The translations under genes and the position numbers were made by a program. A stretch of 64,000 nt of DNA. Origin: an uncultured Dorea sp. (lineage in GTDB: Bacteria > Bacillota > Clostridia > Lachnospirales > Lachnospiraceae). Under the pieces are notes generated by a model, which did no database searches, was not told where the DNA came from, and was given only the letters and a program-made list of their open reading frames with translations. Shown one piece after another: positions 49,820-57,527 of this stretch; the stretch's first letter is position 1; each line of letters begins with the position of its first letter. The stretch is taken from the NCBI GenBank assembly GCA_948602995.1, contig CAPEBR010000015.1, forward strand, positions 1-64,000, written 5' to 3'.

Positions 49820-50962
49820 GTGGACAAAATAAGTGTAAAGATGGCGGATACAGGCTATCGTTCAGGCAGCGTGTCAAAGTCAGACAGCAGTGTGAAGGCA
49901 GTAACAGATGATTTCAGAAAGCTGCTGCAAGGACAGGAACAGCAGACAGACAGCAAAGAAGTATCTAAAAAAGATACCAAAGCAGAGGATAAGACGGAAA
50001 AGCCTGCAGAGACAAAGGATGAAAAGACCTCAAAAGAGTCCGGGAACAGCACAAAGGAAGTGGCAGAGGAAGAACCTGTTGTACAGGAGAAGACTACACA
50101 GACAGAAGTGCTTCTCGCTGCCTATCAGATGAATCTGAATATGTGCACGGAGGTTATTCAGGCTGAGCCGCAGATCCAGGAAGAGATACTGACGCCAGTG
50201 GTTCAGACAGAGGGCCTTTTAGAGACCGCAGCAGACGCAGCAGTTCCCCAGATCCAGGAAGCAGCCGGAATACAACAGTCCCAGCTTCCGACAGAGACAG
50301 CACAGCCCCAGAACGCCATACAGGACGTGACAGCAGAGGAAACAGATGAGCCTGCAGCAGAGATCATCAGCACAGTAACAGAGATAAAAGCTCCTGAGAG
50401 GAACAACAATTCATCAGGTGCAGAGGAACAGTACAATACACAGAGCGGCGGACACCCGGCGGAGCAGGCAGTCCAGGCACCGGCGGCCCAGCCCCATACA
50501 GAGGTTCAGGCAGTAAAGCCCCAGGAGCCGGTAAGGATGTATGTACCCCAGCCAGAGGCACTTCCAGAGAAAGTGACAGACCAGCTTCTTGCGAAGATAT
50601 CAGAAGGCGTACAGGAATTCGAGATACATATCGAGCCCGCAAACCTTGGAAAGATCGCAGTAAAGATTTTGTATCAGGAAGGCCAGGCAACGGTTTCTAT
50701 CTTCTGTTCCGAAAAGAGAGCGCTTGACGTACTGGGACGCAATGCCGGAGAGATCGGCCAGGTAATTGAAAAGAATCTCGGCGGTACAACAACGATTATT
50801 GTAGATAAGCAGGAAAATGACTATCTGAACCAGCAGAGAGATGAAAATCAGAAAAACGGCCAGAATCCGGATAATGAGCAGCAGAAAGACAACAGACAGG
50901 AAACAAGTGCAGAAGATGCAGACCAGTTCCTGCAGAAGCTAAGGCTCGGACTGACGGGCTAA
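49820..50962 (+). CDS. fliK: Flagellar hook-length control protein FliK
   Basis: 380 aa from GTG 49820, eight bases behind AAGGAGG, a much better start than the ATG at 49760, which has no ribosome site. Long, flexible Gln/Glu/Thr/Pro-rich ruler part (about 20-255) and the globular C-terminal FliK domain (about 260-345): VTDQLLAKISEGVQEFEIHIEPANLGKIAVKILYQEGQATVSIFCSEKRALDVLGRN. Secreted during hook growth; the C-domain switches export specificity through FlhB. The tail after it is Asn/Gln-rich. flgD follows after 25 bases. Confidence 0.9.
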   Translation: MDKISVKMADTGYRSGSVSKSDSSVKAVTDDFRKLLQGQEQQTDSKEVSKKDTKAEDKTEKPAETKDEKTSKESGNSTKEVAEEEPVVQEKTTQTEVLLAAYQMNLNMCTEVIQAEPQIQEEILTPVVQTEGLLETAADAAVPQIQEAAGIQQSQLPTETAQPQNAIQDVTAEETDEPAAEIISTVTEIKAPERNNNSSGAEEQYNTQSGGHPAEQAVQAPAAQPHTEVQAVKPQEPVRMYVPQPEALPEKVTDQLLAKISEGVQEFEIHIEPANLGKIAVKILYQEGQATVSIFCSEKRALDVLGRNAGEIGQVIEKNLGGTTTIIVDKQENDYLNQQRDENQKNGQNPDNEQQKDNRQETSAEDADQFLQKLRLGLTG

Positions 50963-50987
50963 AAAAGAGAAAGGGGACAAAAAAGAA

Positions 50988-51545
50988 ATGGCAGTAGAAT
51001 CAACCGCTTTCAAAAGCGATTCGGCATTTGCCTATAACGAATTACTGACAACACAGGCAGGAGCCACATCAGATAATGGCCTGACAACGGACGATTACTG
51101 GAAGCTCATGGCAGCACAGCTCCAGTATCAGGATATGTCGAATCCGATGGACAACAGCGAGATGATGAACCAGATGGTTCAGATGTCATCCTTAAGCTCC
51201 ATGACAAAATTATCAGAGGCTATCGCTAACTTTTCAACTGTAACGAACAACCTCTCAACCGTAACACTGACAACTTATTCCACAGGTCTTCTTGGAAAAG
51301 AGGTTACAGTCGCAATTATGGAGAAGGACGAAGAGACGGGCGAGACAAAGATAAAGGAAAAGGTGAAAGGAACTGTAACAGGAGTAGACCTTACAGGCGC
51401 AACCTCCGTATATGTAAATGGAAAGAAATACGATTTGTCACAGGTTATGGCAGTCGGCGATGTTCCGGAGGAGAAGAAGGAAGAAGACACCACTACATCA
51501 GAGGATACAGAGAAAAACGATACAACAAAAACCAGAACGGTATAA
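50988..51545 (+). CDS. flgD: Flagellar hook cap protein FlgD
   Basis: 185 aa; ATG about 11 bases behind AAAGGGG. The N-terminal FlgD domain is clear: GLTTDDYWKLMAAQLQYQDMSNPMDNSEMMNQMVQMSSLSSMTKLSEAI. The C-terminal part (TYSTGLLGKEVTV, KGTVTGVDLTGATSVYVNGKKYDLSQVMAVGDV) is a reduced Tudor/FNIII-like region, and the last 25 residues are Glu/Thr-rich. Caps the hook during assembly. Short compared with enterobacterial FlgD (about 230) but usual for Firmicutes. Confidence 0.92.
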   Translation: MAVESTAFKSDSAFAYNELLTTQAGATSDNGLTTDDYWKLMAAQLQYQDMSNPMDNSEMMNQMVQMSSLSSMTKLSEAIANFSTVTNNLSTVTLTTYSTGLLGKEVTVAIMEKDEETGETKIKEKVKGTVTGVDLTGATSVYVNGKKYDLSQVMAVGDVPEEKKEEDTTTSEDTEKNDTTKTRTV

Positions 51546-51563
51546 AAAGGTCGGTGTTGAATG

Positions 51564-51953
51564 ATGAGTAGAGTCAATCAAATTACAAGTGCCAATTCCT
51601 TAAGACTGCAGCATGCACAGGCAGGCCTGCCGGCAGGAGGGAGCACAGACAATAACGTCCAATTTGCAGAGCTTCTACGACAAGAGGTAAATAAGCCCAG
51701 GTCCGTTCAGTTTTCGAAGCATGCGGCACTCAGGGTACAGGAGAGGGGAATCGAGATGACAGACACTCTGCTAAGCGACCTGAACCAGGCAGTGCAAAAG
51801 GCACAGGCCAAGGGAGCAAAAGACGTAGTCGTAATCGGCAAGAGCGGTGCATTTATAGTAAATGTTCCGAATAACGTAGTCATAACGACCATGTCAGGAG
51901 CAGAGATGAAAGACAACATTTTTACAAACATTGACAGCGCTGTCTTAATATAA
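51564..51953 (+). CDS. TIGR02530-type flagellar operon protein
   Basis: 129 aa from ATG 51564 (ATG 51561 is equally possible); no strong ribosome site. Carries VQFSKHAALRVQERGIEMTDTLLSDLNQAVQKAQAKGAKDVVVIGKSGAFIVNVPNNVVITTMSGAEM and ends IFTNIDSAVLI, the conserved pattern of the small protein encoded between flgD and flgE in many Firmicutes and spirochaetes. Its precise job is not established; position suggests a hook-assembly factor. Confidence 0.88.
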   Translation: MSRVNQITSANSLRLQHAQAGLPAGGSTDNNVQFAELLRQEVNKPRSVQFSKHAALRVQERGIEMTDTLLSDLNQAVQKAQAKGAKDVVVIGKSGAFIVNVPNNVVITTMSGAEMKDNIFTNIDSAVLI

Positions 51954-52039
51954 GCCGGACCATTTCATGGAGGTTTTCGCGTCTGTACGACTTACAGACG
52001 CAAGGACAGCAGAAGAAAAAAGAAAGGGAGTAATGAAAT

Positions 52040-53338
52040 ATGGTCAGATCAATGGTTGCAGCAGTCGCAGGACTGAAAACACACCAGTCAAAGATGGATG
52101 TAATAGGTAACAATATTGCAAATGTAAATACATGGGGCTTTAAATCCTATAGCTTTAACTTCCAGGATTCCATGTATGCAAACTCAATCAATGGTTCGGG
52201 CGGAGATGTATTATCGGGCGGAGCCGGCGGACGTAACGCATCCCAGGTAGGATACGGTTCCCAGCTATCCTCCATTACCAACGAATTTGGAACTGGAGCA
52301 CCGTCGCCATCCTCCAACCCACTGGACTGTATGATTGACGGAACAGGCTTTTTCCTGGTAGGTAACATGGTAAACGGAACTTTCACAAACGTGGCAGATT
52401 CCGGCCTGTACCTGTCCCGTGTAGGAATCTTCCGCGTAGACAACAACGGCTATCTGGTAGATGACCAGAGAAGCTACGTATACGGCTACGCCGTAACCGA
52501 AGGAACCGGAATCCCTGAGATCCCGGCAGCAAAAAGTACTTACCTCGCAGAAGGAGCAACGATAACATACAGTGCGGGAACCGGAACAAACGGCCTGAAT
52601 GTTGTCACAATCGGTGGTGTAAGAGTTGAAACAAGTCTCGAACTTGGACCAAACAGCCGTGACGCAGATTATAAAGATGTATTTGAACAATGGATCAGAG
52701 TAGCAGGCGCTGATACGAATCTTCAGGCTTATAATTTTAGTTTCGAAGGCGTTAATGAGACGATGACAAATGGAACCAGCGCAAGGATAAACATCAAGAT
52801 AGAAGCTAAGGCAACGGGAAACAATGACAATGCAGTTTCTGCTTTGGCAACAAACACCTTTGGCGCTACAGCAGCAACCCAGAGAATCGCAGGAGCATCC
52901 TGGGTTCCCAGCGTTCCGGCAAAATATGAGAACGACCTGTCCGCTATCAAGATACCAAACGATCCGGACACAAACCAGCCCTACGAGATCCAGAGCTACA
53001 AGATCAACGAGGACGGAACCATCATCGGTGTTGACAAACAGAACCGGACCATAGCAATCGGACAGCTTGCTCTTGTAACCGTAGAGAACCCGAATGGCCT
53101 TGAGAAAACCAGCGGCTATTACTACACTCCAGGCGCCAACGCCGGAGACGTAGAAGCAATGAAGCCAAACGGCGGTCCGTCCGGCAAGATCCTCGGCGGC
53201 TACCTGGAGATGGCAAACGTAGACCTGGCAAACGAATTCTCCAACATGATCACTTGTCAGAGAGGATTCCAGGCCAACTCCAAGATCATCACCGTCACCG
53301 ACGAGATGCTCTCAGAGCTGGTAAACATGAAGAGATAA
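52040..53338 (+). CDS. flgE: Flagellar hook protein FlgE
   Basis: 432 aa; ATG behind AAAGGGAG. Starts MVRSMVAAVAGLKTHQSKMDVIGNNIANVNTWGFKSYSFNFQD, the rod/hook family N-terminus, and ends MANVDLANEFSNMITCQRGFQANSKIITVTDEMLSELVNMKR, the matching C-terminal helix. The middle (about 75-350) is the surface part with a GTGFFLVG turn. Forms the hook. Shares the signature with FlgB and FlgC. Followed by a 400-base non-coding, repeat-bearing gap. Confidence 0.95.
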   Translation: MVRSMVAAVAGLKTHQSKMDVIGNNIANVNTWGFKSYSFNFQDSMYANSINGSGGDVLSGGAGGRNASQVGYGSQLSSITNEFGTGAPSPSSNPLDCMIDGTGFFLVGNMVNGTFTNVADSGLYLSRVGIFRVDNNGYLVDDQRSYVYGYAVTEGTGIPEIPAAKSTYLAEGATITYSAGTGTNGLNVVTIGGVRVETSLELGPNSRDADYKDVFEQWIRVAGADTNLQAYNFSFEGVNETMTNGTSARINIKIEAKATGNNDNAVSALATNTFGATAATQRIAGASWVPSVPAKYENDLSAIKIPNDPDTNQPYEIQSYKINEDGTIIGVDKQNRTIAIGQLALVTVENPNGLEKTSGYYYTPGANAGDVEAMKPNGGPSGKILGGYLEMANVDLANEFSNMITCQRGFQANSKIITVTDEMLSELVNMKR

Positions 53339-53743
53339 TGTAACCAGTAACTAGTAACTATTCAGCAGAACTGCGATTTATAGCAGACTGTAAAAAACTA
53401 TTTATCAAACCAGTTACAAAAACCAACGCAAGAAATAAAAACCACATACAATGCAACCCACGGGAAAACGGGCGTCCGGCAAACCTAAGTCTGCAGCGCC
53501 CGCCCCCGCGGAATAAGAAGTTCCCCTTCCGGGCAGCCAACAAACCAAAACCGGCAGCGCCGCCCCACGGAATACATTACCGTACCGGGCAGCCATAAAA
53601 GAACCAGCAACACCCGCCCCGCGGAATATGTTGCCGTACCGGGCAGCCGGCAAACAGCAGCTTCGTGCAGAACTCTGTCCCTCCCCACGCCCCGGAACCC
53701 AACAAATTTATAGTTGCATTTGAAATGTAAAAGGAAGTGTGTT
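53339..53743. repeat. Non-coding gap with three tandem ~58-bp units
   Basis: Directly after the flgE stop is GTAACCA GTAACTA GTAACTA (53340-53360), a triple heptamer. Three imperfect units follow at about 53494-53552, 53553-53609 and 53610-53660, each with GCCCC-CGGAATA, then (T)CCGGGCAGCC and an A/C-rich stretch; a weaker fourth may start at 53457. The strand is rich in C and A and poor in G. No gene is supported; frames on the minus strand mirror the repeats. Confidence 0.7.
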
Positions 53744-53938
53744 ATGATAGTGCTGACGAAGCTCAATAATCAACAAGTTTTACTTAATTCCAGCCAGATC
53801 GAAGCCGTTGAGCTCATTCCCGAGTCCAAGGTTGTAATGATGAACGGCAAATTCTACCTGGTAAAGGAAAGTGCAGAAGAGATTATAGAGAAGACGATAG
53901 AGTACAATGGTAAGATCCATTGTTACCACGCAGAATAG
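53744..53938 (+). CDS. flbD: FlbD-like flagellar protein
   Basis: 64 aa from ATG 53744, seven bases behind AAGGAAG; the frame is open from 53714. MIVLTKLNNQQVLLNSSQIEAVELIPESKVVMMNGKFYLVKESAEEIIEKTIEYNG matches the small FlbD/SwrD family of Firmicutes and spirochaetes. In Bacillus the SwrD homologue raises flagellar torque through the stators. Directly precedes motA and motB here, which fits a stator-related job. Confidence 0.93.
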   Translation: MIVLTKLNNQQVLLNSSQIEAVELIPESKVVMMNGKFYLVKESAEEIIEKTIEYNGKIHCYHAE

Positions 53939-53965
53939 ATAAGAGATTAGGACGGTGAAGATAAC

Positions 53966-54775
53966 ATGGATATTACAACAATTTTAGGTTTAGTAATAGG
54001 AATTGTACTGATTGTAGTTGTTGGTATTACGCCTCCCAAGCTAGGAAACTTCTGGGACGCGGAAAGTGTCGCAATCGTACTCGGAGGTACTATATCAGCG
54101 CTGATTTCAAGTTATCCGGTCAGCATGCTGAAGACCTTACCAAAGCATTTTAAGATGGTTGTCCAGGGGAATAAGTATAATATTGGCGCGCTTGTAGATA
54201 CATTAGAAGAGATGGCGCAGCTTGCAAGGAAGAATGGTCTGCTTGCCCTGGAAGAGAAAGCGAATGAGATAGAGGATCCATTTTTCAAGTCAGCTATTAT
54301 GCTCATTGTGGATGCAACTGAGCCTGAAGAGGTACGGTCTCTCCTTGAGAATGAGATAGACGCCATGTCTGACAGGCACGGAGAGGGGATTGGATTTTAC
54401 GAGAAGGGTTCGGCTGTTGCGCCGGCGTTTGGTATGATTGGAACGCTTGTCGGACTGGTTAACATGCTCAAAGCTATGAATATCGAAGAAGGAGGCGCCG
54501 GGGATCTGGGTCCTGCCATGGCAACAGCGCTTATCACGACATTTTATGGCTGTATACTAGCACATATGCTATTTTCACCGATTGCCAATAAGCTTAAGAT
54601 TAGAAATGAAGACGAGTTACTGTATAAACAGGTTATGATAGAAGGTATTCTGGCTATTCAGGCAGGGGACAATCCGAAGTTCCTGAAAGAAAAGCTTGTT
54701 ACATACGTTTCCCAAAAAGAGCGTGGTAAGATTCTTAACCAGGAATCAGGCGGGAAAAAAGAAAAAGAGGAGTAA
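53966..54775 (+). CDS. motA: Flagellar stator protein MotA
   Basis: 269 aa. Four membrane helices (about 5-22, 30-50, 150-172, 185-205); conserved parts NFWDAESVAIVLGGTISALISSYP, a cytoplasmic loop with charged residues that contact FliG (GLLALEEKANEIEDPFFKSAIMLIVDATEPEEVRSLLENEI) and PAFGMIGTLVGLVNMLKAM, with the Pro residues of the proton path. Forms the proton (or sodium) channel with MotB. motB starts 4 bases later. Confidence 0.96.
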   Translation: MDITTILGLVIGIVLIVVVGITPPKLGNFWDAESVAIVLGGTISALISSYPVSMLKTLPKHFKMVVQGNKYNIGALVDTLEEMAQLARKNGLLALEEKANEIEDPFFKSAIMLIVDATEPEEVRSLLENEIDAMSDRHGEGIGFYEKGSAVAPAFGMIGTLVGLVNMLKAMNIEEGGAGDLGPAMATALITTFYGCILAHMLFSPIANKLKIRNEDELLYKQVMIEGILAIQAGDNPKFLKEKLVTYVSQKERGKILNQESGGKKEKEE

Positions 54776-54778
54776 AAT

Positions 54779-55543
54779 ATGGGTAAGAGAAAGAAAGATT
54801 CCGGTGGCGGTGGCGGCGCAAACTGGATGGACACATATGGCGACCTTGTAACATTGCTGCTGTGTTTCTTTGTGCTTCTTTATTCCATTTCTACCGTGGA
54901 TCAGGCAAAATGGGTGCAGATTGTCAAAAGCTTTAATCCAGATGCGAGAGAGATCTCGCAGATTGCAGACGATCCGGATGTTGACGGAGTAGAAGAGATT
55001 CCCGGAGGCCTGGATAACAATCTAGAAAAGATAGATGAATTTGACGAATTATATGACAGCCTGAAGGAAGCAGTAGAACAGGCGGGGCTTGACGGAGAGG
55101 TAGAATTGTTTAAAGGAGACGGATATACATTTATTACCTTCCGTGATAATGTGTTCTTCGATGGAGACAGCTCCATTATTAAATCAGGTGGTGCGAAGAT
55201 TTTAAAGCAGTTTTCTTCTATCATCGCAGCTGTCAGCACCACCGTAAAGGAAATTCAAGTGTTAGGGCATACGACCCAGGCTGATCCGAATGAGGTGAAT
55301 GAGCCTGTGGGCGACCGTGTACTTTCGGCAGAGCGTGCTGCGAGGGTTGCAGCCTTTATTCAGACACGGTCAAAGGTTCCGCCAAAACATATTGTGTCGA
55401 TTGGATACGGGCAGTTTCGCCCCATTGCTCCGTTCGATACAGAGGAAAACCGCTCGAAAAACCGAAGAGTTGAGTTATTGATTACGAAGTCCGATTCCGT
55501 AGAGCAGAGTCTTGAACAATACTATGAGGATATGGGCCGTTAA
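54779..55543 (+). CDS. motB: Flagellar stator protein MotB
   Basis: 254 aa. Gly-rich start, then NWMDTYGDLVTLLLCFFVLLYSISTVD with the ion-binding Asp22 at the head of the single membrane helix. The linker (about 50-130) is acidic. The C-terminal OmpA-like domain binds peptidoglycan: IQVLGHTTQADPNEVNEP, LSAERAARVAAFI and SIGYGQFRPIAPFDTEENRSKNRRVELLI. Which ion is used cannot be told surely. Full length, coupled to motA by a 3-base gap. Confidence 0.96.
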   Translation: MGKRKKDSGGGGGANWMDTYGDLVTLLLCFFVLLYSISTVDQAKWVQIVKSFNPDAREISQIADDPDVDGVEEIPGGLDNNLEKIDEFDELYDSLKEAVEQAGLDGEVELFKGDGYTFITFRDNVFFDGDSSIIKSGGAKILKQFSSIIAAVSTTVKEIQVLGHTTQADPNEVNEPVGDRVLSAERAARVAAFIQTRSKVPPKHIVSIGYGQFRPIAPFDTEENRSKNRRVELLITKSDSVEQSLEQYYEDMGR

Positions 55544-55569
55544 GAAAGAAATGAAAGTGGGAGTTTAGA

Positions 55570-56613
55570 ATGGCAGATGTATTATCACAGAGTCAGATAG
55601 ACGCTCTGCTGAATTCAATGCAAAATGGAGGAGATACACAGAGCAGTGCCCCCGAAGAGCCGAAGAAAGAGGAAAAAGAGTATCGGAAGTATGACTTCTT
55701 TAGTCCAAAAAAATATACAAAGGATAAGCTTAAGATGCTTCAGAGCATCTATGACAACTATTCCAGAATTGCAGCCTCACACATTAACGGACTATTCCGG
55801 GTGGCAAGCGAGGTGGAGGTTGTAGGAGTCGAGGAGCAGAGATTTTATGAATTCGGCAATGCATTAAATGAGACAGACGTCATCACCCTGGCGAACGTAG
55901 ACCTTTTAGATCATTCTTCGAATCCTCCTATGGTGTTTCATATTGCGCCCACCCTTATGGGGGGCATGATAGACCGAATGCTTGGAGGAATGGGAACGGA
56001 TATGTCAGTAGATATGTCTTATACCTATACGGATCTTGAATTGGATTTGTATGCAAAGATCATCCGGTATCTGGTAGCGATTACAGGGGATGTCTGGGCA
56101 AACTATACTGAGATGACAGCAGAGTTTGACCGTATAGAGGAGAACCCGAGCATGTTTCAGGGGATCAGCGTAGACGAGACGGTTGTTATTGTCATGCTGA
56201 GAATTCAGATGGGAGATATTGAAGGAGCCATGAATATATGTATTCCTGGAACATTGCTGAGCAATATATTTGAAATTATTGATAAGACGAAGCACCTGGC
56301 GAATAAGACAGGACAGATGCTTCGGAGCAACCGGGACGATATTCTGGAGAGTATCAGAGAATCCAAGATGGATGTTATGGCACAGCTTGGCGTTGCGCAG
56401 CTTAGTCTGGATGACGTCTACAACTTACATGTAGGAGATGTCATTGACCTGAATAAGCCGCAGAATTCGCTGATCTCTCTGTATGTAGAGGGACAGCCCT
56501 GGTTCAACGGCCAGCTTGGCGTACATAATAAGAATGTTGCGGTTAAGATCGAAAATCGTATACTGAAACCAAATGAAATTGATGTGGCAGCACTATTACC
56601 AGATCAATCCTAA
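55570..56613 (+). CDS. fliM: Flagellar motor switch protein FliM
   Basis: 347 aa. Begins MADVLSQSQIDALLNSM, the classic CheY-P binding peptide with the LSQ-x-x-IDALL core. CheC-like middle domain (about 50-240: KLKMLQSIYDNYSRIAASHINGLFR, MGGMIDRMLGGMG, DVWANYTEMTAEFDRIEENPSMFQG) and C-terminal SpoA domain (MDVMAQLGVAQLSLDDVYNLHVGDVIDLNKPQN). Part of the C-ring; with FliG and FliY sets rotation. Next in line are cheY, flgC and fliY. Confidence 0.96.
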   Translation: MADVLSQSQIDALLNSMQNGGDTQSSAPEEPKKEEKEYRKYDFFSPKKYTKDKLKMLQSIYDNYSRIAASHINGLFRVASEVEVVGVEEQRFYEFGNALNETDVITLANVDLLDHSSNPPMVFHIAPTLMGGMIDRMLGGMGTDMSVDMSYTYTDLELDLYAKIIRYLVAITGDVWANYTEMTAEFDRIEENPSMFQGISVDETVVIVMLRIQMGDIEGAMNICIPGTLLSNIFEIIDKTKHLANKTGQMLRSNRDDILESIRESKMDVMAQLGVAQLSLDDVYNLHVGDVIDLNKPQNSLISLYVEGQPWFNGQLGVHNKNVAVKIENRILKPNEIDVAALLPDQS

Positions 56614-56666
56614 AGATTGTCTGAGTATATAAATTACAATGAGAATAAAAAGTGAGGTAAAAGAAA

Positions 56667-57026
56667 ATGGCGAAAATTCTATTAGTAGATGATGCAGCGT
56701 TTATGAGAATGATGTTAAAGACTACGTTAACACAGGCAGGCTATACGGATCTTATCGAAGCAGAGGACGGCGCAAAGGCTGTAGAGATATATACTGCCGA
56801 AAGACCGGATCTTGTATTCATGGATATTACAATGCCGAACAAGGATGGGCTGGAGACATTAAAGGAGATTAAAGCACTAGACCCGAATGCAACAATTGTT
56901 ATGTGCTCTGCCATGGGTCAGGAGACAATGGTTATGGATTCCATCAAATCAGGAGCGAAGGACTTTATTGTAAAGCCGTTCAAACCGGAGCGTATTCTGT
57001 CTACAGTTAAGAAGATCCTTGGTTAA
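56667..57026 (+). CDS. cheY: Chemotaxis response regulator CheY
   Basis: 119 aa, a lone receiver domain. Acid pocket Asp8 and Asp9 (LLVDDAAFMR), phosphorylation site Asp53 (VFMDITMP), switch residue Ser81 (VMCSAMG) and Lys103 (FIVKPFKPERI) are all in place. When phosphorylated by CheA it binds the FliM-type peptide. Coded between fliM and flgC, not in a che operon; no cheA, cheB or cheR is in the window. Confidence 0.95.
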   Translation: MAKILLVDDAAFMRMMLKTTLTQAGYTDLIEAEDGAKAVEIYTAERPDLVFMDITMPNKDGLETLKEIKALDPNATIVMCSAMGQETMVMDSIKSGAKDFIVKPFKPERILSTVKKILG

Positions 57027-57047
57027 TAAAATTAAGGAGGAGCAGAT

Positions 57048-57488
57048 ATGTCTTTTTTAGATTCATTTGATATCAGCGCGTCGGGACTGACGGCTGAGAG
57101 GCAGCGTCTGGATATTGCTGCCGAGAATCTTGCGAATACGAACACAACAAGAACGGAGAGCGGCGGGACGTACAGACGGAAGATGGTTGTACTTCAGGAG
57201 ATCCCGCAGACCTCTTTCCGTTCGAGATTTAATAGCATTCTGAACAGGACAGCATCTAAGGGCGGCGTACAAGTGACAGAGATTGTGGAGGATCAGAGGG
57301 ATCTTAACCCGGTCTACAATCCGGATCACCCGGATGCAGATGAAGACGGCTACGTTATGATGCCGAATGTAGACCCTGTAAAGGAGACGATAGACGGAAT
57401 GTCTGCAACCCGCTCCTATGAGGCGAACATTACAGCATTTAATGCGATGAAGCTGATGGCTCAGAAAGCATTGGATATTGGAAAATAG
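57048..57488 (+). CDS. flgC: Flagellar proximal rod protein FlgC
   Basis: 146 aa; ATG behind AAGGAGGAG. N-terminus FDISASGLTAERQRLDIAAENLANTNTTRTESGGTYRRKMV (the rod-protein motif) and C-terminus SYEANITAFNAMKLMAQKALDIGK are those of FlgC, with the conserved middle VTEIVEDQRDLNPVYNPDHPDADEDGYVMMPNVDPVKE. Rod part between FliE/FlgB and FlgF/FlgG. In most relatives it lies between flgB and fliE; here it is about 13 kb away, between cheY and fliY. Confidence 0.95.
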   Translation: MSFLDSFDISASGLTAERQRLDIAAENLANTNTTRTESGGTYRRKMVVLQEIPQTSFRSRFNSILNRTASKGGVQVTEIVEDQRDLNPVYNPDHPDADEDGYVMMPNVDPVKETIDGMSATRSYEANITAFNAMKLMAQKALDIGK

Positions 57489-57527
57489 AACTAGGGGTGG
57501 TTTTCCCGGAAGGAGAGAAAGGTTAGT

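Noticed and set aside
53358..53766. Overlapping minus-strand frames in the flgE-flbD gap
   Set aside because: They follow the 58-bp DNA repeats in several frames at once; no ribosome site, no family.
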